58,801 bases of DNA from Gillisia marina. Lineage in GTDB: Bacteria; Bacteroidota; Bacteroidia; Flavobacteriales; Flavobacteriaceae. Made by a program: the position numbers and the translations under genes. Location: positions 1 to 58,801 of the forward strand of contig NZ_AJLT01000014.1 in the NCBI RefSeq assembly GCF_000258765.1, read 5' to 3'. Numbering within the stretch: the stretch's first letter is position 1; each line of letters starts with the position of its first letter. Positions 26,079 to 34,394 of this stretch are shown here, piece after piece. A model generated the notes under the pieces. It was not told where the DNA came from. It worked only from the letters and a program-made list of their open reading frames with translations, and did no database searches.

Positions 26079-26141
26079 ATCCGTTTTAATTTCTTTTTGA
26101 ACATTTCTATATCTTTCTATTTTTAAAATAGAAACTATTTC

Positions 26142-27716
26142 ATGCCTTATGATTACGATTATATTATTATAGGAAGCGGTTTTGGCGGTTCTGTGAGTGC
26201 CTTGCGACTTTCTGAAAAGGGTTACAAAGTTTTGGTAATAGAGAAAGGTAAATGGTATACTTCTAAAGATTTTGCAAAAACCAATTGGAACCTTCGGAAA
26301 TGGTTATGGATGCCGGGTCTGCGATTCTTCGGCATTATGAAACTCAGTATTTTTAAACATGTCGCCGTGATTTCCGGTACTGGCGTTGGAGGCGGCTCGC
26401 TTGTTTATGCTAATACCTTACCCATTCCAAAATCAGCATTTTTTAAAACAGGTAGTTGGAAAGCCTTGGAAAATTGGGAAGATACATTACAACCCTTTTA
26501 CAGGTTAGCATTACAAATGCTAGGAGCAACTAAAAACCCAAAACTTTTTGATGCTGATCTTGCTTTGGAGTCAATTTCTAAAGATCTTGGAAAAGAGCAA
26601 GATTTTGAAAAACCAAACGTGGCAGTTTATTTTGGCGAAAAAGGTAAAACTACAAGCGATCCTTATTTTAATGGCAAAGGTCCCGATAGAACTGGTTGCA
26701 TTTTTTGTGGAGCTTGCATGACGGGTTGTAGACATAATGCTAAAAATACCCTGGATAAAAATTATTTGTATTTAGCCCAAAATCTTGGCGCTACTATTTT
26801 AGCCGAAAATGAAGTTTATGATGTGACCCCTTTAATAACTAAAAATGAATCTGATTCGGGATATATTGTTCATGTAAAATCCAGCACTAAATTATTTGCC
26901 TCAAAAAAGAAATATACCGCGAAAGCTGTTATTTTTTCAGGAGGTATTTTAGGTACAATCAAATTACTTTTAAAACTGAAATTGAAATCGTTGCCTAAAT
27001 TATCTGATAAGTTAGGAGACGATATTAGGACAAATAACGAAACGCTGATTAGTGTTTCTACTTTAGATAAAAGTAAGGATATGTCTAAGGGAGTCGCTAT
27101 TGGCAGTTTACTGCATACAGATGATAATAGCCATTTAGAAGTAGTTAGATATTCCAAAGGTTCCGGGTTTTGGAAGATATTGCATTTGCCTTATGTAACA
27201 GGGAAGAATCCGGCTGTAAGAGTATTGAAAATCTTCACAAAATTTGTTAGTGCTCCCTGGACATATTTTAAAATTTATGTTTTGAATAGTTGGTCTAAAA
27301 GCACCAGTGTTTTGCTTTTTATGCAAACCTTGGATAGTACCATAAAATTTAAAAGAAATCGGATCTTTGGAATGTCTACAAGTATTAGCACCGGGAAAAA
27401 GCCGAGTTCAGATATCCCCGAATCTAAATTTTTAACCGAAAAATTCAGTAAAAAAGTGAATGGGAAAGCTACCTCTTTTGCTTTAGAGGCCTTAGCGGGA
27501 ATCCCTACTACGGCACATATTTTAGGAGGAGCGGTTATGGGAGCAAATTTCGAAGAAGGAGTTATAAATAAGGACAATGCAGTCTATGGTTATCCAAATA
27601 TGTATATTATAGATGGATCAATGATTTCTGCGAATCCAGGGGTCAATCCATCGCTTTCCATTACTGCAATAGCAGAACGAGCAATGTCTAAAATTCCTAA
27701 TAAAAAGTTGTCTTAA
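26142..27716 (+). CDS. GMC-type FAD oxidoreductase (cholesterol-oxidase-like)
   Basis: A 524-residue flavoenzyme. The N-terminal Rossmann motif is YIIIGSGFGGSVSALRL (6-22), with SGTGVGGGSLVYAN near residue 80. A Cys-rich segment, CIFCGACMTGCRHNAKN (about 186-202), resembles a ferredoxin-type cluster site and is typical of the cholesterol-oxidase-like branch. The C-terminus has HILGGAVMG and the FAD-domain end MYIIDGSMISANPGVNPSLSITA. It would oxidise a sterol-like or other alcohol; the substrate is unknown. No export signal is seen. It sits 63 bp after the methyltransferase gene, possibly on the same transcript. Confidence 0.83.
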   Translation: MPYDYDYIIIGSGFGGSVSALRLSEKGYKVLVIEKGKWYTSKDFAKTNWNLRKWLWMPGLRFFGIMKLSIFKHVAVISGTGVGGGSLVYANTLPIPKSAFFKTGSWKALENWEDTLQPFYRLALQMLGATKNPKLFDADLALESISKDLGKEQDFEKPNVAVYFGEKGKTTSDPYFNGKGPDRTGCIFCGACMTGCRHNAKNTLDKNYLYLAQNLGATILAENEVYDVTPLITKNESDSGYIVHVKSSTKLFASKKKYTAKAVIFSGGILGTIKLLLKLKLKSLPKLSDKLGDDIRTNNETLISVSTLDKSKDMSKGVAIGSLLHTDDNSHLEVVRYSKGSGFWKILHLPYVTGKNPAVRVLKIFTKFVSAPWTYFKIYVLNSWSKSTSVLLFMQTLDSTIKFKRNRIFGMSTSISTGKKPSSDIPESKFLTEKFSKKVNGKATSFALEALAGIPTTAHILGGAVMGANFEEGVINKDNAVYGYPNMYIIDGSMISANPGVNPSLSITAIAERAMSKIPNKKLS

Positions 27717-27787
27717 GAGTTAGCAATTCTTACTTATTCTTGTTATTATAGACTTCAATATAGTTGTCTAAAGCGTAAAATTAAACT

Positions 27788-28774
27788 ATGCAAAATTTAA
27801 AAATGAATGCCCTAACATTCTCAGAATTTGGTACTGCAGAAGTGTTGGAATATAAAACCTTGCCAACGCCAACGATAGATACCGGGGAAGTCTTGGTTAA
27901 AATGAAGGCGATAGGCTTGAACTATGCCGATATTTACAGGCGAAAAGGAAATTATCATTTAAAAGGAAATTCCCCATATATAGCAGGATATGAAGGTGCT
28001 GGAGAAGTAATTGCTACTAAATCTTCTAAATACGAAATAGGCGACCGGGTAGCTTTTACAGATGTGCCATATGCAAATGCAGAGTATGTGAATGTACCAG
28101 AATCTCAAGTAATAGCGCTTCCAGATGCCATAACTTACGATGTGGCTGCTTCGGTTTTACTTCAAGGCCTTACGGCTCATTATCTTTCTGAAGATTCTCA
28201 TAATGTTAAGAAAGCCGAGATAGTCTTGATTCATGCTGCCTCAGGTGGCGTTGGGCAAATCCTTACTCAAATATGTAAAATGAAAGAGGCTATCGTTATT
28301 GGAATGAGTAGGAGTGAGGCAAAATTGAAAGTTATCTCACGTCATAACGCAAATCATAGTGTCCTTTTAGATGATAAATGGACGAATAAAGTGTTGGATA
28401 TTACAAAAGGGGTCGGTGTAGATGTGGTTTACGATAGTGTAGGTGTTACACTGCAAAAGAGTTTTGAGGTTACTAGAGAAAAAGGTCATGTTGTATTTTA
28501 CGGAATGAGTGGTGGAGATCCCGCCCCCGTAGATCCTCGGATGCTTATGGATACTAGCAAAACCCTAAGTGGTGGAGATCTTTGGAGTTATATTACAACG
28601 CATGAAGAAAGAAACAAGAGAGCTTCAATTTTATTCGATTGGATTTTGAATGATAAGCTTAAACTTGAAGAGCCTGTCCGATTTAAGCTTTCTGAAGGAA
28701 AAGCAGCACATGAGTTTTTTGAAGCTGGGAAAAGTTCTGGTAAAATATTATTGATTCCGGATAGTGAGTTTTAA
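27788..28774 (+). CDS. Quinone oxidoreductase / medium-chain reductase (zinc-free)
   Basis: A 328-residue NADPH:quinone oxidoreductase-like enzyme of the medium-chain dehydrogenase/reductase superfamily. LNYADIYRRKGNYH and AGYEGAGEVI belong to the catalytic domain, and LIHAASGGVGQILTQICK is the NADPH-binding motif AxGGVG. The zinc-binding cysteines of alcohol dehydrogenases are missing, as expected for quinone reductases. An alternative ATG lies at 27803. It reduces quinones or enones with NADPH. It may be a separate transcription unit; no terminator separates it clearly from the nitroreductase. Confidence 0.86.
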   Translation: MQNLKMNALTFSEFGTAEVLEYKTLPTPTIDTGEVLVKMKAIGLNYADIYRRKGNYHLKGNSPYIAGYEGAGEVIATKSSKYEIGDRVAFTDVPYANAEYVNVPESQVIALPDAITYDVAASVLLQGLTAHYLSEDSHNVKKAEIVLIHAASGGVGQILTQICKMKEAIVIGMSRSEAKLKVISRHNANHSVLLDDKWTNKVLDITKGVGVDVVYDSVGVTLQKSFEVTREKGHVVFYGMSGGDPAPVDPRMLMDTSKTLSGGDLWSYITTHEERNKRASILFDWILNDKLKLEEPVRFKLSEGKAAHEFFEAGKSSGKILLIPDSEF

Positions 28775-28834
28775 GTCTTACAGTAATACTTTAGAGTTTT
28801 AAAGTTGCATTATTAAAGTGAAATTTTCATTTAT

Positions 28835-29528
28835 ATGAATCCAGACCAGCATAAAATCGTTAACGGTTACAAACATAGCTTACATAAAACAGCATCTTTT
28901 TCAGAAGTTAAAATGAAAGAAAACAGTCAGGAGTTTTATAAATGGCTGGATACAAGACGTTCTGTAAGAGATTTTTCAGATCAAGAAGTGCCAAGAGAAG
29001 TGATAGAGAATATCATAATGTCGGCTTCTACAGCTCCTTCCGGTGCACATAAACAACCTTGGACTTTTTGTGCCATCTCCAATCAGGAAATAAAATCGAA
29101 GATCAGGGAAGCTGCCGAAGTGGAGGAAAAGCAGAATTATACCGGGAGAATGAGCGAGACATGGCTAAAGGATCTTGCGTCTCTTGGTACTACGATGGAA
29201 AAACCATTTTTAGAGGAAGCGCCATGGCTTATTGTAGTTTTTAAAAGAGCTTACGAAATGGAGAACGATGGATCTAAAAAAAAATAACTACTACGTAAAT
29301 GAATCTGTAGGGATTGCTTGTGGAATGCTTATTTCGGCTATTCATAACGCCGGCTTGGTTACCTTAACTCATACGCCTAGTCCTATGAATTTTTTAACCA
29401 AAGTACTTAACAGGCCGGAAAATGAGAGAGCTTTTTTGTTATTGCCTGTGGGTTATGCCAAACAACCGGCTTATGTGCCGGATATAGAAAGAAAAGCACT
29501 AGAAGCAGTCGCCGTTTTTTATGACTAA
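28835..29528 (+). CDS. Nitroreductase family protein, frameshifted in a poly-A run
   Basis: An FMN-dependent nitroreductase split into two frames. The first part (150 codons) has the FMN-binding RRSVRDFSDQEVP and STAPSGAHKQPW motifs; the second starts near NNYYVNESVGIACGMLI and ends with LLPVGYAKQPAYVPD. The break lies in an A9 run at 29276-29284: with eight A the frame reads GSKKNNYYVNES and gives a continuous 230-residue protein, the normal length with an N-terminal extension. Sequencing error is the simplest cause. The enzyme would reduce nitro compounds, quinones or dehydrogenate halotyrosine-like substrates. Confidence 0.78.
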
Positions 29529-29591
29529 GTTCTTTTAAGAGTTATAAGCATATCCGTTTAGACACCTAACTTAAGTTTTTGTCAACTTGAG

Positions 29592-29660
29592 TCTTTCGAC
29601 TTCGCTCAAGACAAGCTAAAGTCGAAAGATCAAACAAAAACGTCTCGACTGCGCTCGACG
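29592..29660. repeat. Flavobacterial intergenic inverted repeat
   Basis: TCTTTCGACTT (29592-29602) and AAGTCGAAAGA (29619-29629) are perfect 11-bp arms. A second small inverted element with CGTC/GACG ends (29641-29660, containing CTCGACTGCGCTCGA) follows. Such TCGA-rich hairpins are scattered between genes in many flavobacterial genomes. The element separates the nitroreductase from the sulfur promoter. Confidence 0.6.
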
Positions 29661-29753
29661 TGACAATTTTAGTTATGATTTGACTATTAGGCGCTTTAAA
29701 GGTCAAGCATAAAAAAATAAATCAATTTCGGTTATCATAAAATAAATAGAACT

Positions 29754-29797
29754 GTAACAAATGTTACTTCCTTAACTTCTTCAAATGACTATTTTTG
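29754..29797 (+). promoter_or_regulatory. Crp/Fnr-type operator and promoter of the desaturase/MBL-rhodanese operon
   Basis: GTAAC-aaat-GTTAC (29754-29767) and TATTTTTG (29790-29797), a perfect TAnnTTTG box. The TTTG begins 40 bp after the palindrome start. The predicted transcription start (about 29804) lies 13 nt before the TTG start codon. Confidence 0.8.
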
Positions 29798-29816
29798 CGA
29801 AGTGAATTATTAAAAA

Positions 29817-30713
29817 TTGGAGAAGTACTTAAAAATAATACAAGAATCATTCTCGGGATATTTTAATTATCTCGTTCAGGAAATATTAAATCCGTCATGG
29901 ACTAATTATTTTTACTGGCTCATTGGATTGTCACTTTTAGTGTGGATTCTGGAAGTGTTAATTCCATGGAGAAAGAATCAATCGGCTTTTAGAAAAGGTT
30001 TCTGGCTAGATTCATTTTATATTCTATTTAATTTTTTCCTCTTTTCTCTTATTGGATATAATGCGCTTTCTAATGTTGGCGTAGAGCTTTTTAATGATTT
30101 TCTGGGCTTATTTGGGATCGAAAATCTGGTAGCCATCAACATTCAGAATTTCCCAGCTTGGGCACAGTTATTAATCATGTTTATTATTGCTGATTTCATT
30201 CAGTGGAATATACACAGGCAATTACATAGAAGACCGTGGTTGTGGGAATTTCATAAAGTGCATCATAGCGTTAAAGAAATGGGGTTCGCTGCGCAATTCA
30301 GGTTTCATTTTATGGAAACCATCGTATATAAAACAATTCAATATATCCCTTTGGCCATGATTGGCTTTGGGATTCAGGAGTTCTTTATAGTGCATATGTT
30401 CGCTGTATTTGTAGGGCATCTAAATCATGCGAATGTAGGATGGAGCTATGGCATCTTCGGATATGTTTTCAATAACCCAAAAATGCATATCTGGCATCAT
30501 TCAAAAGAATTACCCAAAGAACATCCTTACGGCATGAACTTCGGCTTAACATTAAGTATTTGGGATTACATATTTAAAACGGCATATATTCCGAAGAGCG
30601 GGAAAAATATAGAAATAGGATTTAAAGGGGATGAAGATTTTCCAGAAGATTTTGGCAATCAGTTACTATTTCCATTTAAACATCATAATAAACCAATTCA
30701 AGAAAATAAATAA
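29817..30713 (+). CDS. Sterol desaturase / fatty acid hydroxylase superfamily membrane protein
   Basis: A 298-residue membrane di-iron enzyme with about four helices. The His boxes in order are HRQLHR (HxxxH), HKVHH, HLNHANVGW and HIWHH, as in the fatty-acid-hydroxylase/sterol-desaturase superfamily. The start is a TTG at 29817; no ATG lies between the promoter and the conserved N-terminus. It is directly under a Crp/Fnr palindrome and 15 bp before an MBL-rhodanese gene. Why a lipid hydroxylase should be coregulated with sulfur genes is unclear; it might alter membrane lipids under sulfide or low oxygen. Confidence 0.85.
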   Translation: MEKYLKIIQESFSGYFNYLVQEILNPSWTNYFYWLIGLSLLVWILEVLIPWRKNQSAFRKGFWLDSFYILFNFFLFSLIGYNALSNVGVELFNDFLGLFGIENLVAINIQNFPAWAQLLIMFIIADFIQWNIHRQLHRRPWLWEFHKVHHSVKEMGFAAQFRFHFMETIVYKTIQYIPLAMIGFGIQEFFIVHMFAVFVGHLNHANVGWSYGIFGYVFNNPKMHIWHHSKELPKEHPYGMNFGLTLSIWDYIFKTAYIPKSGKNIEIGFKGDEDFPEDFGNQLLFPFKHHNKPIQENK

Positions 30714-30728
30714 CAAATACGTAGTACA

Positions 30729-32063
30729 ATGAAAGTAAAACAATTTAATGATGAAGCTTTAGCTCATTATTCCTACGCAATTGTAAGTAACGGAAAAATG
30801 GCTGTAGTAGATCCAAGTAGGGACCCAATGCCATATTACAAATATGCAGAACAAGAGAACGCGCAAATAGCAGCGATTTTTGAAACGCACCCACATGCCG
30901 ATTTTGTGAGTAGTCATCTTCAAATAAGCCAAGAGACAGGTGCCGATATTTATGTGAGTAAATTATTAGGCGCAGATTACGATCATAAAACCTTCGATGA
31001 TGGTGATTCTTTCGCAATGGGAGCCGTTAATTTTAAAGCCTTAAATACCCCCGGACATTCTCCAGATAGTATTACCATTATTGCTGGAGAGGGTAAGGAA
31101 ACGATACTTTTTACTGGTGATACATTATTTATAGGGAATGTGGGTAGACCGGACTTACGTGAGAATGCCGGGAATATGACTGCTAAGCGAGTAGAGCTTG
31201 CAAAAGATATGTACCATAGCATTCAAAATAAATTTACAGATCTTCCAGATGATGCCATAGTTTATCCTGCTCATGGTGCCGGTTCTTTATGCGGAAAAAA
31301 TATGAGTACTGATTCTTCTAGCACGCTTGGAAACGAGCGTCAAGGGAATTGGGCATTTCAAGAACAAACCGAAGCTGAATTTGTAGAAGAAATTTTGAAA
31401 GATCAGCCATTTATACCCTCTTATTTTGGTTTCAATGTAGATATTAATAAAGAAGGAGCTGTAAATGTAAATCTGGCTAAAGGAATAGAGTTAAGATTGA
31501 ATGTTTCTCAACTGGATCCTAGTGTCTTAATTGTAGACGCAAGGCATCAAGAAAAATATAAAAAAGATCACTTACCAAATAGCATTAATATTATGGCAAG
31601 TTCTCCTAAGCAAAAATTTGAAACCTGGTTAGGAGCCATTGTTCAACCAAATGAAGCTTTTTACTTGGTTGTTGAAAGTGTAGATGATATTGAAGAGTTA
31701 ATTAGTAGAGTTGTAAAAATAGGTTATGAGAAGCAATTAAAAGCGATAGTAACCTTAGCCGAAGATGTATCCACAACTTCAGATGTATTAGATCTTAATG
31801 ATTTCAAGAATAATCTTGACAATTACACTATTGTAGATATTAGAAATGAAGGTGAAATTGCAGATGGCAAGATCTTTGAGAATGCAATAGCATCTCCTTT
31901 AAACGATCTGAGAGATAATCTTAATGCAATTCCAACAGATAACCCAATTGTTGTTCATTGTGCCGGAGGATATCGATCTGCAGCCGGGAGCAGTATTTTA
32001 GAAAATGAATTTAAGAATACGAAAATCTATGACCTTAGCGATGCAATAAACGATTTTAAATAA
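30729..32063 (+). CDS. MBL-fold hydrolase fused to rhodanese domains (persulfide-dioxygenase-like)
   Basis: A 444-residue fusion. Residues 1-210 form a metallo-beta-lactamase domain with THPHADFVSSH (HxHxD), NTPGHSPDS, FTGDTLFIG and VYPAHGAGS, as in ETHE1-type persulfide dioxygenases and related proteins. Two rhodanese domains follow: the first (about 260-345) lacks the active Cys (VVESVDD in its place), while the second (360-444) has VVHCAGGYRSAAG with it. It probably oxidises or transfers glutathione-type persulfide sulfur in the cytoplasm. It is cotranscribed with the desaturase-like gene behind the second Crp/Fnr palindrome. Confidence 0.87.
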   Translation: MKVKQFNDEALAHYSYAIVSNGKMAVVDPSRDPMPYYKYAEQENAQIAAIFETHPHADFVSSHLQISQETGADIYVSKLLGADYDHKTFDDGDSFAMGAVNFKALNTPGHSPDSITIIAGEGKETILFTGDTLFIGNVGRPDLRENAGNMTAKRVELAKDMYHSIQNKFTDLPDDAIVYPAHGAGSLCGKNMSTDSSSTLGNERQGNWAFQEQTEAEFVEEILKDQPFIPSYFGFNVDINKEGAVNVNLAKGIELRLNVSQLDPSVLIVDARHQEKYKKDHLPNSINIMASSPKQKFETWLGAIVQPNEAFYLVVESVDDIEELISRVVKIGYEKQLKAIVTLAEDVSTTSDVLDLNDFKNNLDNYTIVDIRNEGEIADGKIFENAIASPLNDLRDNLNAIPTDNPIVVHCAGGYRSAAGSSILENEFKNTKIYDLSDAINDFK

Positions 32064-32125
32064 TGATAATATAAAAATGAAATCTTTTCATTTTTAAAAC
32101 TTTTTCTACCTCCAATTAGAAACTT

Positions 32126-32165
32126 AAAAAAGATCTCTCAGATATTTATATTTGAGGGACTTTTT
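32126..32165 (+). terminator. Terminator after the MBL-rhodanese gene
   Basis: AAAAAAGATCTCTCAGATA pairs with TATTTGAGGGACTTTTT (some mismatches), ending in a T-run. A smaller AAAAATGAAA/TTTCATTTTT hairpin lies at 32073-32095. Confidence 0.65.
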
Positions 32166-32265
32166 GGTTTTATTAACGCATGCTTATTAATGTATTATTA
32201 AAAAATCCTTAAGCATTTTTCTATATTTACAACTTTCAAAGAAATTAGGCATTAAAAAGCGCATA

Positions 32266-32751
32266 ATGGATAAAAAATATAAGGTAAAAGTAAACGACTC
32301 TTATGAGCATCGTTTTACCAATGATGAAATACTTTCTCTAGATACTCAATCACTCTCCAATTCTAAATTTCATGTTTTACAAAAGGAAAAATCTTTTAGT
32401 GCCGAGATCTTGGAGGCAGATTTTCTACGCAAAAATTACACAGTAAAGATAAACTCCAATACCTATAGGATAAATATCTCTAACGAGTTGGATCTTAAGA
32501 TAGAGGACATGGGATTGTCTATTAATACTGCTAAACAAGTAAACGATATTAAAGCGCCCATGCCGGGTTTAATTTTAGATGTGCTGGTATCTCAAGGCTC
32601 CGAGGTTAAAGAAGGAGACTATTTGGTGGTGCTAGAAGCAATGAAAATGGAAAATACACTTACCGCACCAAGAGACGGAATAGTGAAATCTATTAGCGTG
32701 TCTAAAGGAGATGCGGTAGATAAAAATCAGTTACTTATAGAAATGGAATAA
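32266..32751 (+). CDS. Biotin carboxyl carrier subunit of acyl-CoA carboxylase
   Basis: A 161-residue protein whose C-terminal 70 residues form a biotinyl domain: APMPGLILDVLVSQGSEVKEGD and VVLEAMKMENTLTAPRDG, with biotin on the Lys of AMKM (about residue 127). The N-terminal half resembles the linker/BT-like region of such subunits in Bacteroidota. With the biotin carboxylase and carboxyltransferase encoded next it should form a three-subunit acyl-CoA (propionyl- or acetyl-CoA) carboxylase. Confidence 0.88.
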   Translation: MDKKYKVKVNDSYEHRFTNDEILSLDTQSLSNSKFHVLQKEKSFSAEILEADFLRKNYTVKINSNTYRINISNELDLKIEDMGLSINTAKQVNDIKAPMPGLILDVLVSQGSEVKEGDYLVVLEAMKMENTLTAPRDGIVKSISVSKGDAVDKNQLLIEME

Positions 32752-32815
32752 TTTCTTCAAAGGAGATGTATATATATTCTGATGTAGCAATACTTTCAGA
32801 AACAATTCAAAATTC

Positions 32816-34258
32816 ATGAAAAAAATATTAGTTGCCAATAGAGGAGAAATCGCCTTAAGAGTAATGAAGACTGCTAGAAAAATGGGGATTAAAACCCTTG
32901 CTGTTTTTTCTAAGGCAGATAGAAATGCTCCTCACGTAAAATATGCCGATGAGGCGGTATGCATTGGAGAGGCGCCTTCTAATCAATCCTATTTAATGGG
33001 AAGCAAGATTATTCAGGTTGCAAAAGAACACCAAGTAGATGCTATCCATCCAGGTTACGGTTTTTTAAGTGAAAATGCCGATTTCGCCGAGGAAGCAGAA
33101 AAGAACGGAATCACTTTTATAGGCCCGGGATCCAAAGCAATTAGAGTTATGGGAAGTAAGCTTGCAGCGAAAGATGCTGTAAAAGCGTATGATATTCCTA
33201 TGGTTCCTGGGATAGATGAAGCGATCACAGACGTAGAGAAAGCCAAAGGAATAGCAAGGGAAATTGGTTTTCCAATTTTAATAAAGGCTTCTGCCGGAGG
33301 TGGAGGTAAAGGAATGCGAGTGGTTGAGAAAGAATCGGAGCTGGCAGATCAAATGAAACGAGCGATTAGTGAAGCAGAATCTGCTTTTGGAGATGGATCG
33401 GTTTTTATAGAGAAATATGTAGGTTCTCCGAGACATATCGAAATTCAGGTTCTGGCAGATACTCATGGCAATTTTGTACATCTTTTTGAGCGTGAATGCA
33501 GCATTCAAAGAAGGCACCAAAAAGTAGTGGAAGAGGCGCCATCGGTAGTTTTAGATGAAAAGCTTAGAAATGAAATGGGCGAGGCTGCCATAAAGGTTGC
33601 TAAAGCCTGCGATTATGTTGGTGTGGGAACTGTTGAATTCTTGATGGATGAAAACAAAAATTTCTACTTTTTAGAAATGAATACACGCTTACAGGTAGAA
33701 CACCCGGTGACCGAACTTATTACAGGTATCGATCTAGTGGAACAACAAATAAAAGTAGCTAGAGGTGAAACCTTAGCTTTTGGTCAGGAAGACCTTAAGA
33801 TAAAGGGGCATGCACTGGAACTAAGGGTTTATGCGGAAGATCCTATGGAAGATTTTATGCCGAGTGTAGGAACATTAGAAAGATATCGTACTCCAAAAGG
33901 AGAAGGGATTAGAATGGATGATGGTTTTGAAGAAGGGATGGAAGTTCCTATTTATTACGACCCAATGTTGGCTAAGTTGATTACTTACGGAAAGACTAGA
34001 GAAGAAGCTATTCAATTAATGATTTCAGCGATAGACCAATATGAAGTACAAGGAGTGCAAACAACACTGCCTTTTGGGAAGTTCGTATTCGAACATGAGG
34101 CCTTTAGAAGTGGAAATTTTGATACTCATTTTGTGAAAAAGTATTATTCAGCTGAAAAATTAGCGGATAGAATTGAAGAAGAAGCGAAACTAGCAGGTTT
34201 AATTGCATTGAAGCAATATTTAAAAGATCAACAATTAACAAGGTTGCCAAATAATTAA
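32816..34258 (+). CDS. accC: Biotin carboxylase subunit of acyl-CoA carboxylase
   Basis: A 480-residue ATP-grasp enzyme that carboxylates biotin. The N-terminus ILVANRGEIALRVMKTARKMG, the ATP loop KASAGGGGKGMRVV (about 159-172), the carboxylation site ERECSIQRRHQKVVEEAPS and the catalytic FLEMNTRLQVEHPVTE (about 285-300) are all present at normal length. It follows the carrier gene by 64 bp. The symbol is the usual one for the domain; substrate choice is set by the carboxyltransferase. Confidence 0.92.
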   Translation: MKKILVANRGEIALRVMKTARKMGIKTLAVFSKADRNAPHVKYADEAVCIGEAPSNQSYLMGSKIIQVAKEHQVDAIHPGYGFLSENADFAEEAEKNGITFIGPGSKAIRVMGSKLAAKDAVKAYDIPMVPGIDEAITDVEKAKGIAREIGFPILIKASAGGGGKGMRVVEKESELADQMKRAISEAESAFGDGSVFIEKYVGSPRHIEIQVLADTHGNFVHLFERECSIQRRHQKVVEEAPSVVLDEKLRNEMGEAAIKVAKACDYVGVGTVEFLMDENKNFYFLEMNTRLQVEHPVTELITGIDLVEQQIKVARGETLAFGQEDLKIKGHALELRVYAEDPMEDFMPSVGTLERYRTPKGEGIRMDDGFEEGMEVPIYYDPMLAKLITYGKTREEAIQLMISAIDQYEVQGVQTTLPFGKFVFEHEAFRSGNFDTHFVKKYYSAEKLADRIEEEAKLAGLIALKQYLKDQQLTRLPNN

Positions 34259-34262
34259 TTAT

Positions 34263-34347
34263 CTCGTCACCCTGAATTTATTTCAGGGTCTTTTCTATAG
34301 TTTACTTAGATGCTGAAACTTTTGAATTGTCTAGACAGCATGACGAG
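34263..34347. repeat. MITE-like dispersed repeat between carboxylase genes
   Basis: The ends CTCGTCA (34263-34269) and TGACGAG (34341-34347) are 7-bp terminal inverted repeats. Inside, ACCCTGAA and TTCAGGGT form a perfect 8-bp hairpin. The GTCACCCTGAA/TTCAGGGTC core is of a type common in flavobacterial intergenic repeats; a related copy lies at 56084-56145. Confidence 0.6.
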
Positions 34348-34394
34348 AAACTTGAAAGTAACTAGTTTTAAATTAAAAATTTCATAATAAAATT

